Assembly: GCF_025917005.1 (NCBI RefSeq)
Contig: NZ_CP078091.1
Location: 186,001-250,000 of the forward strand
From: Porphyrobacter sp. ULC335
Lineage (GTDB): Bacteria > Pseudomonadota > Alphaproteobacteria > Sphingomonadales > Sphingomonadaceae
Length of the DNA: 64,000 nt
Direction: 5' to 3'
In this document: one piece after another, positions 1 to 9,800 of the stretch
How the letters are laid out: each line of letters starts with the position of its first letter
Numbering within the stretch: position 1 is the stretch's first letter
Translations under genes and position numbers: made by a program
The notes under the pieces: model-generated
What the model saw: the letters and a program-made list of their open reading frames with translations, nothing else
The model's database searches: none
Told to the model about the DNA's origin: nothing

Positions 1-555
1 ACGCAGCGCCTGCATCAGGAGGACTTCGCGCAGGCACTGGCGGTGCCTTCGAACAGGAAATACGCAGCCGAAGGCGGTCCGACATTCCTCGACAGTTTTG
101 CGCTCCTGCGGAGCGCTGCGACGCGCCCGGCACGCGAAGTGCTGAAGCTCGCCGATGCGGCCATTTTCAATCTCATTGTCGGAAATGCCGATGCCCACGC
201 CAAGAACTACAGCTTGCTGCGCCTGCAGACGGGTGAGGTCGTTCTTGCACCGCTCTACGATCATGTGGCCACCCATATGTGGAAAGAGCTGTCGCCCAGT
301 CTGGCGATGCGATTTGGCCGGGCGGCCACGATAGAGGAACTCGGGAAGGACAATCTGGAACGATTTGCTGAGGATGCGGGGCTGCCCGCTCCTTTCGTGA
401 AGCGAAGACTGTTCCAGATCGCGGTAGCCCTGAGCAGGGAGATCGCAAAAGGAGTGTTCGTGCGCGGTCTCGACGACCAGAATGCCATCGCACCAGTGGC
501 AGAGGCGGTCGCGATGAGGGCAGCATACGCTCGCGATGGGCACCCGAGCACGTAG
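1..555 (+). CDS. hipA: HipA-family kinase toxin, C-terminal part (5' end outside window)
   Basis: The frame is open from the first base, so the gene begins upstream. The visible 184 residues match the C-terminal half of HipA-family serine/threonine kinases, the toxin parts of HipBA toxin-antitoxin modules; in E. coli HipA phosphorylates glutamyl-tRNA synthetase. The order is right: an RLHQEDFAQAL segment, then GGP, then the catalytic-loop motif GNADAHAKNYSLL, then LAPLYDH, whose Asp is the metal-binding position. The protein ends normally at 555 with no sign of decay. A hipB antitoxin would be expected upstream and cannot be seen here. Family assignment is secure; activity and partner are inferred. 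Confidence 0.88.
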   Translation, partial: TQRLHQEDFAQALAVPSNRKYAAEGGPTFLDSFALLRSAATRPAREVLKLADAAIFNLIVGNADAHAKNYSLLRLQTGEVVLAPLYDHVATHMWKELSPSLAMRFGRAATIEELGKDNLERFAEDAGLPAPFVKRRLFQIAVALSREIAKGVFVRGLDDQNAIAPVAEAVAMRAAYARDGHPST

Positions 556-721
556 CCTGATCCTCTGCCAGCATCCGTATGCCGGGATAGACAATCTTGA
601 TGAGGCCAAGCTGGTCGAGGTTGGAGTTGGTGAAGCGCCAGCCCCTTCGCAGGTCATTCCATACCCGCTGCATCGATTTTTGCAGCAGGTGAGCGTCTAT
701 TGGAAATTGGGCAATTTGACG
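551..721 (-). pseudogene. Remnant of a DEAD/DEAH-box helicase-type gene
   Basis: On the minus strand, translation gives LLQKSMQRVWNDLRRGWRF followed by TNSNLDQLGLIKI and YPGIRMLAEDQ. This resembles the segment RGWR-T-PNLEQ-GLL--DYLGL-EL found in large bacterial helicases of the DUF1998/DEAD type. Only about 57 residues survive. There is no helicase core nearby and the similarity stops at the hipA stop codon, so I read it as a fragment left by deletion or insertion. It is recognised by pattern only; a profile search would decide. Confidence 0.4.
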
Positions 722-848
722 GATGCAAGTTTGTCGCGGCGCTGATGGCGGTGGGACGGACCAGTCGGAAAGACTGGCGCCTGTCATTACATCCGGAGCA
801 CGGATCGGGGGCTCAGATTGGCAAATGATCCAGTGAACCACTCCCCTC

Positions 849-1100
849 TTATGATGGTTCTCCCTTCCCCTTCAACTCCAGCACGCGCTTGGCATCGGCC
901 CGAAGCTCCCCGGGTGCCAAAACGGCGAGGCACGCATTCAGCCCCGGTCTGCAATCCCGGGCACCCGAGATGCTGTCCTGATAGATCCGCTTGGGATCAA
1001 CGCCTGCGGCAATGAGCGCATCGCGCTGCAGGTCATGGACCTGCCTGCCATCGGCTTTCGATACGCGGGTGTATCCGATCATTGATACGTTTTCGGCCAT
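849..1100 (-). pseudogene. Serine recombinase (Tn3-type resolvase) with internal deletion
   Basis: The frame from the ATG at 1100 encodes 83 residues. It starts like a Tn3-family resolvase: IGYTRVSKADGRQ (with the catalytic Ser in TRVS), DLQRDALIAAGV, IYQDSISGARD-RPGL. After LAPGE it jumps straight to LRADAKRVLELKGKG, which looks like the very end of such proteins, where a helix-turn-helix is followed by GELRPDGKRVL. Normal resolvases are about 180-210 residues, so the rest of the catalytic domain (including the KLDRLGRS region) and the DNA-binding domain are missing. It cannot be functional. The joint sits at a PGE/GEL similarity, suggesting an in-frame deletion. Confidence 0.6.
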
Positions 1101-1200
1101 TTGAGCCCTTGGTCTCAACCGGACGGACACGCGGGTGTGGTAAAGCTGATCGTTCCGGCTAACAGACAGACGGTAAAGTTTTAGGCAGTCAGGCAGACAC

Positions 1201-1539
1201 ATGGCCCGCAAACATTCCAAACGAGAACAGTATCGCGAACTTCCGGAAAAGGAGGAGACTGAAGCTTCGGCGGCGCCGTGCTGGCTGTGTGGTCGGCCTA
1301 CCGGCAAGACCATTGTGTGGCACCACCCCGTGCCCAAGAGCCGGGGTGGGCGCGATGTTGTGCCCATGCACTCCATTTGCCAGCAGACGCTGATCGCCAA
1401 CTTCACCAATTCTGAACTGCAGCGCCATGGGACGGATGTCGAAAGTCTGCTGGCCTACCCGGCCGTCCGCAAATTCGTCGACTGGGTAGCCAACAAAGCC
1501 CCGGATTTCACCGCCACCATCTCCAAGAAGCCTCGCTGA
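1201..1539 (+). CDS. Small HNH nuclease-like protein
   Basis: This 112-residue protein carries C27-x2-C30, H41-H42 and H57-x2-C60. That is the layout of an HNH (beta-beta-alpha-metal) fold, with the Cys pairs as a structural zinc site and the His pair as the catalytic start. The core reads CWLCGRPTG, VWHHPVPKSRGG, then MHSICQQT, close to small stand-alone HNH proteins of sphingomonads. It has a charged N-terminus and no signal peptide. It diverges from the resolvase remnant with about 100 bp between them. Nuclease activity is family knowledge, not shown by the sequence alone; the target is unknown. Confidence 0.75.
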   Translation: MARKHSKREQYRELPEKEETEASAAPCWLCGRPTGKTIVWHHPVPKSRGGRDVVPMHSICQQTLIANFTNSELQRHGTDVESLLAYPAVRKFVDWVANKAPDFTATISKKPR

Positions 1540-1673
1540 TCAGATTGGACTTTTCCGCGTTGATGCCGCTTGTTGCTCGCTCACATTGGCGGCGCGTGAG
1601 CCATATGCAGACTGTTCACTTCAGGCGTGCACGTGACGAGCAGGATTTGGCAGCTCGCAGGCGCGCCAAATCA

Positions 1674-2972
1674 TCACACGCTCCATTCGGCAGGATTGGC
1701 ATCGTTACCAATCAGCGCAAGGCCATGAGCAATGGACGTAAGCTCCCCGCCGGTGGCGATTTGCTCAGGCCTGAACCGCCGTTCAAACAGAGCCCGGATT
1801 GCCGGGATGAGTGACGAGCCGCCGGTCAGGAAAACCCGATCAATGGCGGCAGGCTCCAGTTCGGCTTTCATCAGTGCGGCATCCATTGCTGCTTCGATCC
1901 GCCGCAAATCTTCGGCGATCCATTGCTCGAACTCTCGCCGACTGACGATCGCATTGATCTCAACGCCGCCGCCAGCAAATGCGAACTGCGCTTCATCACT
2001 GGCTGATAGCGCCCGCTTCGTTCGTCCGACAGCTTCGTAAAGCGGGAAGCCCTGCTCATGTTCAATGAGGGCGATCATGCGTCCAATCGGAGCCGGATCG
2101 ACCGCGTTGCGCTGCAATTTGCGAAGCTCCTCCAGCGTTCGCTTGTTGCGCATCATTGCAAGCCGGGACCAGTCGGCAAAGTCGCTGAAATAGCCGCCGG
2201 GTATCTCCAGAATCTTGTCGAAGCTCCGATACATCCCGCGCTTGCCGAGCAGCGGTAGGACGAGATGATCGACAATCCTCTTGTCGAAGCGATCGCCTGC
2301 GATGCCAACACCTGATGAAGCCAAAGGCTGGCAGCGGCGGCAGCTGCCAGGTTCCGCCACGCGAACAACCGAGAAGTCGGTAGTGCCGCCCCCGAAATCA
2401 GCGACGAGCAAGGTCGTCGGACGATCAAGCCGTGAGGCAAAGCTGAAAGCTGCGCCCAGTGGTTCGTAGACATAATGGAGCTCCGAACCCCATTGCTCAA
2501 ACATCAGATCGTAGCGTTGACGCGCCAGGACTGGATCAGGACGCGGACCGGCATATTCGACAGGTCGGCCGACCACGATGAGCGGCGGCAGCCTGGATAG
2601 CTGGCCGCCGGCGTGATCGCGGAGCTTTTGCAGAAACAACTGCCCGAGATCTTCGAACCGGAACGCCCGCCCAAAGATCTGCGCGCGCTCGAAGATCGCA
2701 CTTGCGGCAACAGTCTTGAACGACTGGACAAAGCGGCTGTCGAGTGGCGATTGTAGAAATTCAGCGATCGCCCATGGACCGGCTTCGCTGGCAATGCCGT
2801 TCGGCCCGCTGCCTTCTTCCCAGAAGCACAGCGCCGACCGGAAAATCTCGCCGGTCGCCTCCTCTCCGTCAAAGGAAATCAATTGCGACTCTTCCCCGCC
2901 GCCGCTGAGCGCAGCCACGGTGTTTGTGGTACCAAAGTCGAGGCCGAGGGCGGTCGGCGCAATACCAGACAC
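1674..2972 (-). CDS. Hsp70 family protein (YegD-like chaperone ATPase)
   Basis: The Hsp70 actin-like ATPase signatures are in order: GLDFGTTN (phosphate 1) near the N-terminus, VADFGGGTTDFSV (phosphate 2) in the middle and VFLTGGSSLIPAI (adenosine) near the C-terminus. At about 432 residues it lacks the C-terminal substrate-binding half of DnaK, as in the YegD branch. I chose the GTG at 2972 because it lies just before the first motif and has a GAAAGG sequence about 9 bases upstream. The frame stays open to a TTG at 3044, so a start there or at a GTG at 3032 is possible. No cochaperone gene is adjacent. The client is unknown. Confidence 0.82.
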   Translation of the reverse strand: MSGIAPTALGLDFGTTNTVAALSGGGEESQLISFDGEEATGEIFRSALCFWEEGSGPNGIASEAGPWAIAEFLQSPLDSRFVQSFKTVAASAIFERAQIFGRAFRFEDLGQLFLQKLRDHAGGQLSRLPPLIVVGRPVEYAGPRPDPVLARQRYDLMFEQWGSELHYVYEPLGAAFSFASRLDRPTTLLVADFGGGTTDFSVVRVAEPGSCRRCQPLASSGVGIAGDRFDKRIVDHLVLPLLGKRGMYRSFDKILEIPGGYFSDFADWSRLAMMRNKRTLEELRKLQRNAVDPAPIGRMIALIEHEQGFPLYEAVGRTKRALSASDEAQFAFAGGGVEINAIVSRREFEQWIAEDLRRIEAAMDAALMKAELEPAAIDRVFLTGGSSLIPAIRALFERRFRPEQIATGGELTSIAHGLALIGNDANPAEWSV

Positions 2973-3765
2973 GGGGCCGGGCCTTTCATATTCAGGATGA
3001 ACCAGAAGGGCGGCGCCTATTGCACGCGTCACTAGGGGCGACAAGGTCGCTAGCGACCCCTGCAGCTTTACGCAGGCGGGTCATATGCACTGAACCTATA
3101 GCTTGAGAGCACATTTCTGAGAGGCAGCTGTCGACCCAGACCCCGTCGTCCCCGAGCATTAACGGCAATGTCTGCTTCCGCCGAAAGCCGCCATGCAGCT
3201 TTCTGGATCGCGCATTAGCCAGCCTCATGGCTGAAGCTGGGTGGTTTACTGACTGACTGCTTTTCGGGTGAGAGAACGAGAAAGCTGCCGTTGAACCTTG
3301 CCGAGAAATGTGTCTCCTGCCGACCAGAGCAGGTGGTTCACTTTTTACCAAATGGAGTCTGGTTTCGCCAAGAGCCGTTGTCCCGCTGTCCGGATCGCGC
3401 ATCTACCTTTTTTAGGTAGAGGCCGCGCTAGCCCCCGGGCTTGGACGGGCTAGCACAGGACGAATGAAGAATTTGTCGCCCTGTCAGTGACATTTGGGGG
3501 ATGACAGCACGTAGAAAGGTCATGTCTGGGCATTTGCCTCTTTTCATGCCGCGAATTGCGCGGCCACCGCCTGAAACAGTGCAAAGATTGTAGAATACAA
3601 AGATTCGACCAAAAAAGGCTGGAATGCAGACCTATTGCCAAGATTGCTGAAGCCGCTCCTGATAGAGTTTTGATGCCCGCAGAAAGCAAACAAGGGCACA
3701 TGCAACGCCGGAGAGTTGCTCTTCGTCGACTTCTTTCGTGAATAGCCAAGCGAAATGGTTGCTAA
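2973..3765. other. Intergenic stretch without a recognisable gene
   Basis: No frame here has a credible start, codon pattern or family match. Two features stand out: an 8-bp perfect inverted repeat, GCTAGCCC at 3427-3434 and GGGCTAGC at 3447-3454, and AT-richer sequence from about 3540 to 3760, lower in GC than its neighbours and consistent with acquired or decayed DNA. Confidence 0.5.
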
Positions 3766-3801
3766 GGGAGAGCGCCCTTGATGACGCTAAGGCGCTCTCC
3801 C
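3766..3801 (-). terminator. Stem-loop after the autotransporter gene
   Basis: An 11-bp perfect stem, GGGAGAGCGCC at 3766-3776 and GGCGCTCTCCC at 3791-3801, with a 14-nt loop, begins 17 bases past the autotransporter stop codon. There is no clear U-run, so it could end transcription or protect the 3' end of the long message. Confidence 0.6.
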
Positions 3802-3817
3802 TGATCGCGGATCCCTA

Positions 3818-6800
3818 TCAGAACCGCACTTGGATGGTGGCTCTGGCACCGTGGTCGGTGACGGTGTTGCCGATCAGCCCGGTGTAGCCGAGCGAGATGG
3901 CGAGGTTCTCCTCGAGTTCCAGCGTCGCTTCGAAGCGGGCGGCGAGCGCAAGCTTGTCGAGTTGTGCGCCCGTTACTGCGAAGGCCTGCGCCGGGGCTGC
4001 GGCCAGCGCTAGCTGGGCCTGCGGATCGCGGTCGCCGAGCTGGCGGCGGCCGGCGAGCGTGCCGGCGATCTTGAGACTCTTGCCGACTGTCACCGCGCCG
4101 TCGATCCCGCCGGTCACCGTGGCGGTGTTGTAGCGCTGCTGGCGCATCGCCAGCACCGCTGCGCCGCCTGTCTCGGTCAGAGCGTCGAGCCTGAAGCTGC
4201 CGACCGTCCCGTTGACGAAAGGCCGCAGGGTGCTGCCCCCTGAACCGAAAGTCCAGGACAGCTCGGCAAAGGCCTGGCGGGCTTTGCCCTCGGTCCGGCC
4301 GGCGTTGGTCTCGGCAAAGCCCGGCAGGGCGATGTCGCGGAACGCGGTGAGATCGACGCTGGTCAACGTGCCGCCCAGCGCCGCGCCGAACCCGCCGCTG
4401 TTGAAGGCGCCATAAACGCCGCCGCCTGCCTGCCGGACCTCGGCCCGCGACACGCGCGCGGCGATGCTCACATCGCTCTGCACGCGCATCCCGAACGCGC
4501 CGAGGCGCCAACTGGCACTGTCGTTCGCCCCGCCAACATCGATGCCGGTTATGAACCCGGTGCGGTCAGCCTCGAAGCTGGCGGCGTTGCCATTGCTGTT
4601 GCCGTCGCCCCAGCCGCCGAACAGCTGGCCCCACGCGCCCGCGCCCTTGCCCGAAGCCGCATCGGCGCGCGCCGCTGCCGCCACCGTGCCGATCCGCCCG
4701 AGCACGGCTTCCTTGATGAGCCGCTCCTGCTCGATCCCGACGCCGGCCGCGGTCGCATAGACCTCGCCCGAGAGCTGGTTGAAGGCACCCGGCAGCTGCG
4801 CCGTCGGCAGGGCATAGATGTTGAACAGCGGCTGCGGGTTGTAGCCCGCTGCCACCGCGCCATCGATGCCGGTCAGCACCGAACGCTGGTTGGCGGTAAG
4901 CGCCGTGTTGCCGACGATGTTGGCGAGGGTGTTGGGCGCAAAGCGCAAACGGACTTGCGTGCCGGTGTAGACCAGTTCGGGCCGGTAAAGGATCCCGAAC
5001 CCGGCCGTGCCAGTGGAGCCACTGAAGGTCCCGCTGCGCCCGCCATTCGCATGCAGCAGCACGATCTCGCTGTTGAAGGCATAAGTGCCGCCGAGGTTGG
5101 TGAGCGCGGCCGTACCGCCAAGCGCCGCCGTGCCGGACGCAAGGATCAGGTCGGAGGGGCCCGTGGCGCTGACTTCAAACTGTACCGTGCTGCCCGCCTG
5201 AAGCGTGACGTTGCCGTTGACGTTGAGCGTGCCCGGGCTGGTTCCCGGCGCGATCGTGCTGCCGCTCTGCGCCACCAATCCGCCGATCGCCCCCGTGCCC
5301 GACAGGGTCGTGCCGTTCTGGACGGTCACCACCGAGCGCGCGAGGCTGCCGTTCACTCTCAGTTCGCCGCCAGCCACGAAGGTGCCGCCGGTGAAGGCGC
5401 CGCTGTTGCCGCTGAGGGTGAGCAGCCCCGCGCCGGTCTTGTCGAAGCGACCTGCGCCCTGCAAGGACCCGGCATAGGTGCCCGCGGCCACCTGTGCGAA
5501 CTCGAGCGCCGTGCCTGCGTCGATCTGGATAGGGCCCTGAAGCGAAGTGGTGGTCCCCACCAACCGACCGCCGCTGACGAACGTGCCGCCGGTGTAGGTG
5601 TTGGCCCCGGTCAGCGTGGTGTTGCCGGTGCCGAGCTGGACGAACTGGCCGGTACCGCTGACCACGCCCGCAAACGTCACCGCGTCCGAGCGGTTGATCA
5701 GGAGCATGCCGTTGTTGCGCACCGGACCCACGATCGAGCCGGAAGTGCCCGCGTTGCCGAGCACCAGCGCACCGCCGGTGATGGTGGTGCCGCCGGTGTA
5801 GGTGTTGGTCCCGGTCAGGGACTGCACCCCGGTGCCGACCTTCTCGAGGCTGCCCGAGCCGGCGATCACTCCGCCGAAGATCGCATTGGCGTTGAGCCCG
5901 CCCACGCTCAGCCGCGCGCCGCCGAGCGTGATGCTGCCCGCTCCGCTGAGCGCGCCGACTGCCGTGTCGAACCCGGCCAGGTCGAAGGTGCCGGCGCTCG
6001 TCTGATCGAAGACGCCGATGGCGGTGGTGGTGCCGGTCAGGGTGAAGATGCCGGTGTTGGCCACGTCGCCCGCCAGCGTGCCGCGCACCTGCGCGGCGCC
6101 GTTGTTGGTGAGCCCTTGGCTGATCGTCCCGCTCGAGGTCAGGGCGCCGTCGTTGCGCACCCCGAGCGCGAGCGTCCCGCTGTTGGTGGCGGTTCCGGTC
6201 GCGCCGTTGAAGAACAGGCCGCGCGTCACCCCGGCATTGTCGAAGACCGCCCTGTTGCCAAGGTTGCCCACGATTTCGGCGCCCGCCAGAAGCCGCAATG
6301 TGCCTGCGTTGACGAGAATAGTGCCGGTGTGGGTGTTGACCCCGGCCAGCGTCAGCGTACCGGTGCCGTTCTTGGACAGCGAGCCGATCCCCGAGATCAT
6401 CCCGTTCACACGCGTGTCGCCTGCGCCGGTGATGGTCGCGGTGTTTGCTGCCAGGTCAATGTTCCCGAGCGTGAGCAGCCCCGCATCGCTGGCAATCGTG
6501 CTCGCACCGGCCAGCGTGATCGGGCCGGTAAAGCTGTTGTTACTCGCAACATTGCGCAAGCCGCCCAGCCCGCCGACGCCCGCTCCCGCAAGGCTCAGCG
6601 CCTCGCCGGTGATGGTCACGCCGCCCTGAAGGCCCAGCGTCGCGCCCATGCTCACCGTGGTGCCGCCCGCCGCACTGCCGAGCGCAGTATCGCTCGCCGC
6701 AATCAGCGTGCCGGCGTTGATGATGGTCGCTCCGGTATAGGTGTTGCTGCCCAATAGGCTTAGCAAGCCCGTGCCGAGCTTGGTCAACCCGCCGCTGCCG

Positions 6801-9800
6801 CTGATCACGCCGCGGAAGCCCGTGGAGGCATTGTCCGCGCCGACCGTCAGCCTTCCCGCTCCGAGCTGAACTGAACCAGATCCGATCAGGCTGCCGATGC
6901 TCGTGTCGAACCCGCCGAGGTTGAACAATCCAGTTGGGTTCTGGGTGAAACCCTGGATGCCGGTGGTCGCACCGTTCAAAATGACCGTGCCGGAATTAAT
7001 GACAGAGCCGTTCATTGCGCCTGCCAAACCGGCTGTCGCGCCGACATTGTTCACCAAAAGACCGTTGACAGTCCCGGTGGACGCGAAGCTCTCTGAATTG
7101 ACGATATTGCCGGTAACCGTCCCCGCGTTGGTCAAACTACCTGCCACCCCGATACTAATGTTACCGGTCCAGCTTGCGCCTGCCGCATTAACGATCTGTG
7201 CGCCCCGATCGACCAAGCCGTTGCCTAGAACCGCCCCCTCATTAGTGACCCGTCCGCCCACGATAGCGTTGATGATTTGCCCGTCGCTTAGCGAAATGTT
7301 GCCGCCCGCGCGGTTTATCAGCGTTGCGCTCGCGGACTCAGCCTGGATACCCAACCCATTTACCGTCCCGGTGTTTTCGAACACCCCGCTAATGATCCGC
7401 GATATGGCAAGTGCACTGGGAATGTCGCCAGCGGGAATCCTCCACAGGCCGCTGTTGGTGATCGTACCTCCATTCTGGATCGCGAATGCACCAAGCCAAT
7501 TCCCGGAATTGGTAATCGCGCCCGAACTAACCACGAAGGCATTGACCGTGCCTGCATTTATGACGGTCGCCGAATTGCGCACCTCGCCTGAAAGGACGCC
7601 GCTGGCTGCCAGGGCTAGCGTCCCGGCATTGACAAAAGTTGTGCCGGTGTAAGTGTTGGCCCCCGAGAGCGTCAATGTGCCGGTACCGACCTTGGTCAGC
7701 CCGCCGCTCCCGGAGATGACGCCCGAGAAGTCGCCCGCGCTGGACGTGCCGCCGACCGTCAGCCTGCCCGATCCCAGCGAAATCGTACCCACGCCCACCA
7801 AGCGATCGATCGTGGTGCCAAATCCGGCGAGATTGAGCGCGCCGGTCGTGCCCTGACTCAGCGAACCAATCCGCGTGCCGGGAGCAGTCAGCGTCGCGGT
7901 GCCGAGGTTGATGAAATCAGCGTTCACCACACCCGCCAACAGGACTGTGCCGCCGGACTGGTTGTTCAGGACGCCATTCACACTCCCGGTCGAGGTAAAG
8001 CCGCCGAAGTTGAGGGTGCTGCCGTTGATCGTGCCTGAATTGGTAAATGTCGCCGAGTTGCGCACCTCGCCCGCAAGCACGCCGCCGGCCGCCACGGACA
8101 GTGTCCCCGCATTGACGAAAGTCGTGCCGGTGTAGGTATTGGCCGCGGACAGCGTAAGGGTGCCAGCGCCGGTCTTGGTCAGCGAACCGTCCCCCGAGAT
8201 CACGGCCGAGATGGTCGCGCCCACGCCGCTCGCGGTGCTGATGCCGACCGGCCCGCTCAGCGCGAGGCGCGAGGCCGCATCGCCGCCTGCGATCACGTAG
8301 CCATTGGTCAGGAATGAAAGCCCCGAAGGCGCCACCGCCTCGCCCCCAGCAATGGTCACGGTCCCCGCCGTGCCGCCGAACACCGCAAGGCTGCCGTTGC
8401 CCGCCCACGGCCCGCTGACGGTGCCAGCCGCATTCGTGAAGTTGTTGCTGGTCAGGCCCCAAGTGCCATCGCCGCCGACGACCGCGCCAGTCGGGGTGAC
8501 GCCCGAACCGTTCCACCACACCAGATCGCTGTTGTCGGCGGCATTCAAGACGATCGTGTTGCCGTTGACTGCCAGGTTGCCGATGAAGCCCCCGCCCAAC
8601 GGATTAAGCGTCATGTTGCCAAGCGCGCCGGCCAGTGATCCGAACGACATCAGGGTGTACTGCCCGGTGCCGAAGCCCGCGCCGCGCACCACATCGATTG
8701 CACCGCCGTTAAGCGTCAGAGCGCCGGTCATCTGGATAAAGTCGTTGACCCCGTCGAGTTCGCTAAGCTCCAGACGCGTGATCGAGCCGGCGTTGAGCGT
8801 CAGCGAGTCGAACGTTATAACCCCGGGGCTCTGGCCCGGTGCCAAAATGCCGCCGTCTTCGATTGTGACTGCAGCCCTTATCGTGCCCGTGCCGCCCAGG
8901 GTGCCGCCGCCGCTGACATTGATCGTGCCCCCAAGCCTGCCATTCACCAGCAACGTGCCTCCCGTGACGGTCGTCGTGCCGGCGAAGGTATTTTTGTTGT
9001 TGAGGATCGTGGTGCCGGTCCCGGCCTGCACCAGGTTGCCGGTGCCGTTGATCACGTTCTCGACGGAGTAGGTGTTTGCGCGATTGAAACTCAGTGTGCC
9101 GTTCGCGCCGATCGTCACATCACCCGTGCCGAGCGTGCCCGTCGTTTCGCCAGCGCCGATCTGCAACGTACCGCCATTGATCGTGGTGGTGCCGGTGTAG
9201 GTGTTGGTGCCGGTCAGTGTCAGGGTGCCGGAACCTTGCTTGGTCAGGGACCCAATCGTCTGGAATTCGTAAATGGTGCCCGAAAATGTCGTATTGGATG
9301 CATCGCCTACGGTCAGAGTCGCGTCGACGAGCACGTCATTATCGACTAAGATCACCTCCCCGTTGCCCTCAAGGCTGCCAATCGTTTCCTCCTCAACAAA
9401 GAGCCGCCCGAAACCGTTGACCGTGATGCGGCTTTCATCCGGCAAGGCATTCCCACCGAGAAGGTCTAAGCTACCTCTCTCGATAATCGTTCGGCCGCTC
9501 CAGTTGCCGTTGCCAGTACCGCCAAGATCGACGGCACCTCTGAAATTGATAATGAGAGCGCCAGTGCCAAGCTGAAGACTGTCCCGGAAACTTATGCGGC
9601 CTTCGCCGGACAGCGTCAGATTCGTGTCCTGCCCACTAATATTGAAGAAGTTCATTCTGCCATTTCTGGCTCCGGCTATCACTGCATCTGCCGCAAGTGT
9701 GACGCTGCCAAACGAAACGAAAGCAACTGACCCACGAAGCGCGCCAGAACCGCCTACGCCGGCTCCGCTGATCGTGATCTGTTCGTTGAAGCGACCCGGA

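Noticed and set aside
3450..3749. 99-codon minus-strand frame in the gap before the autotransporter
   Set aside because: No ribosome site, irregular composition and no recognisable similarity.
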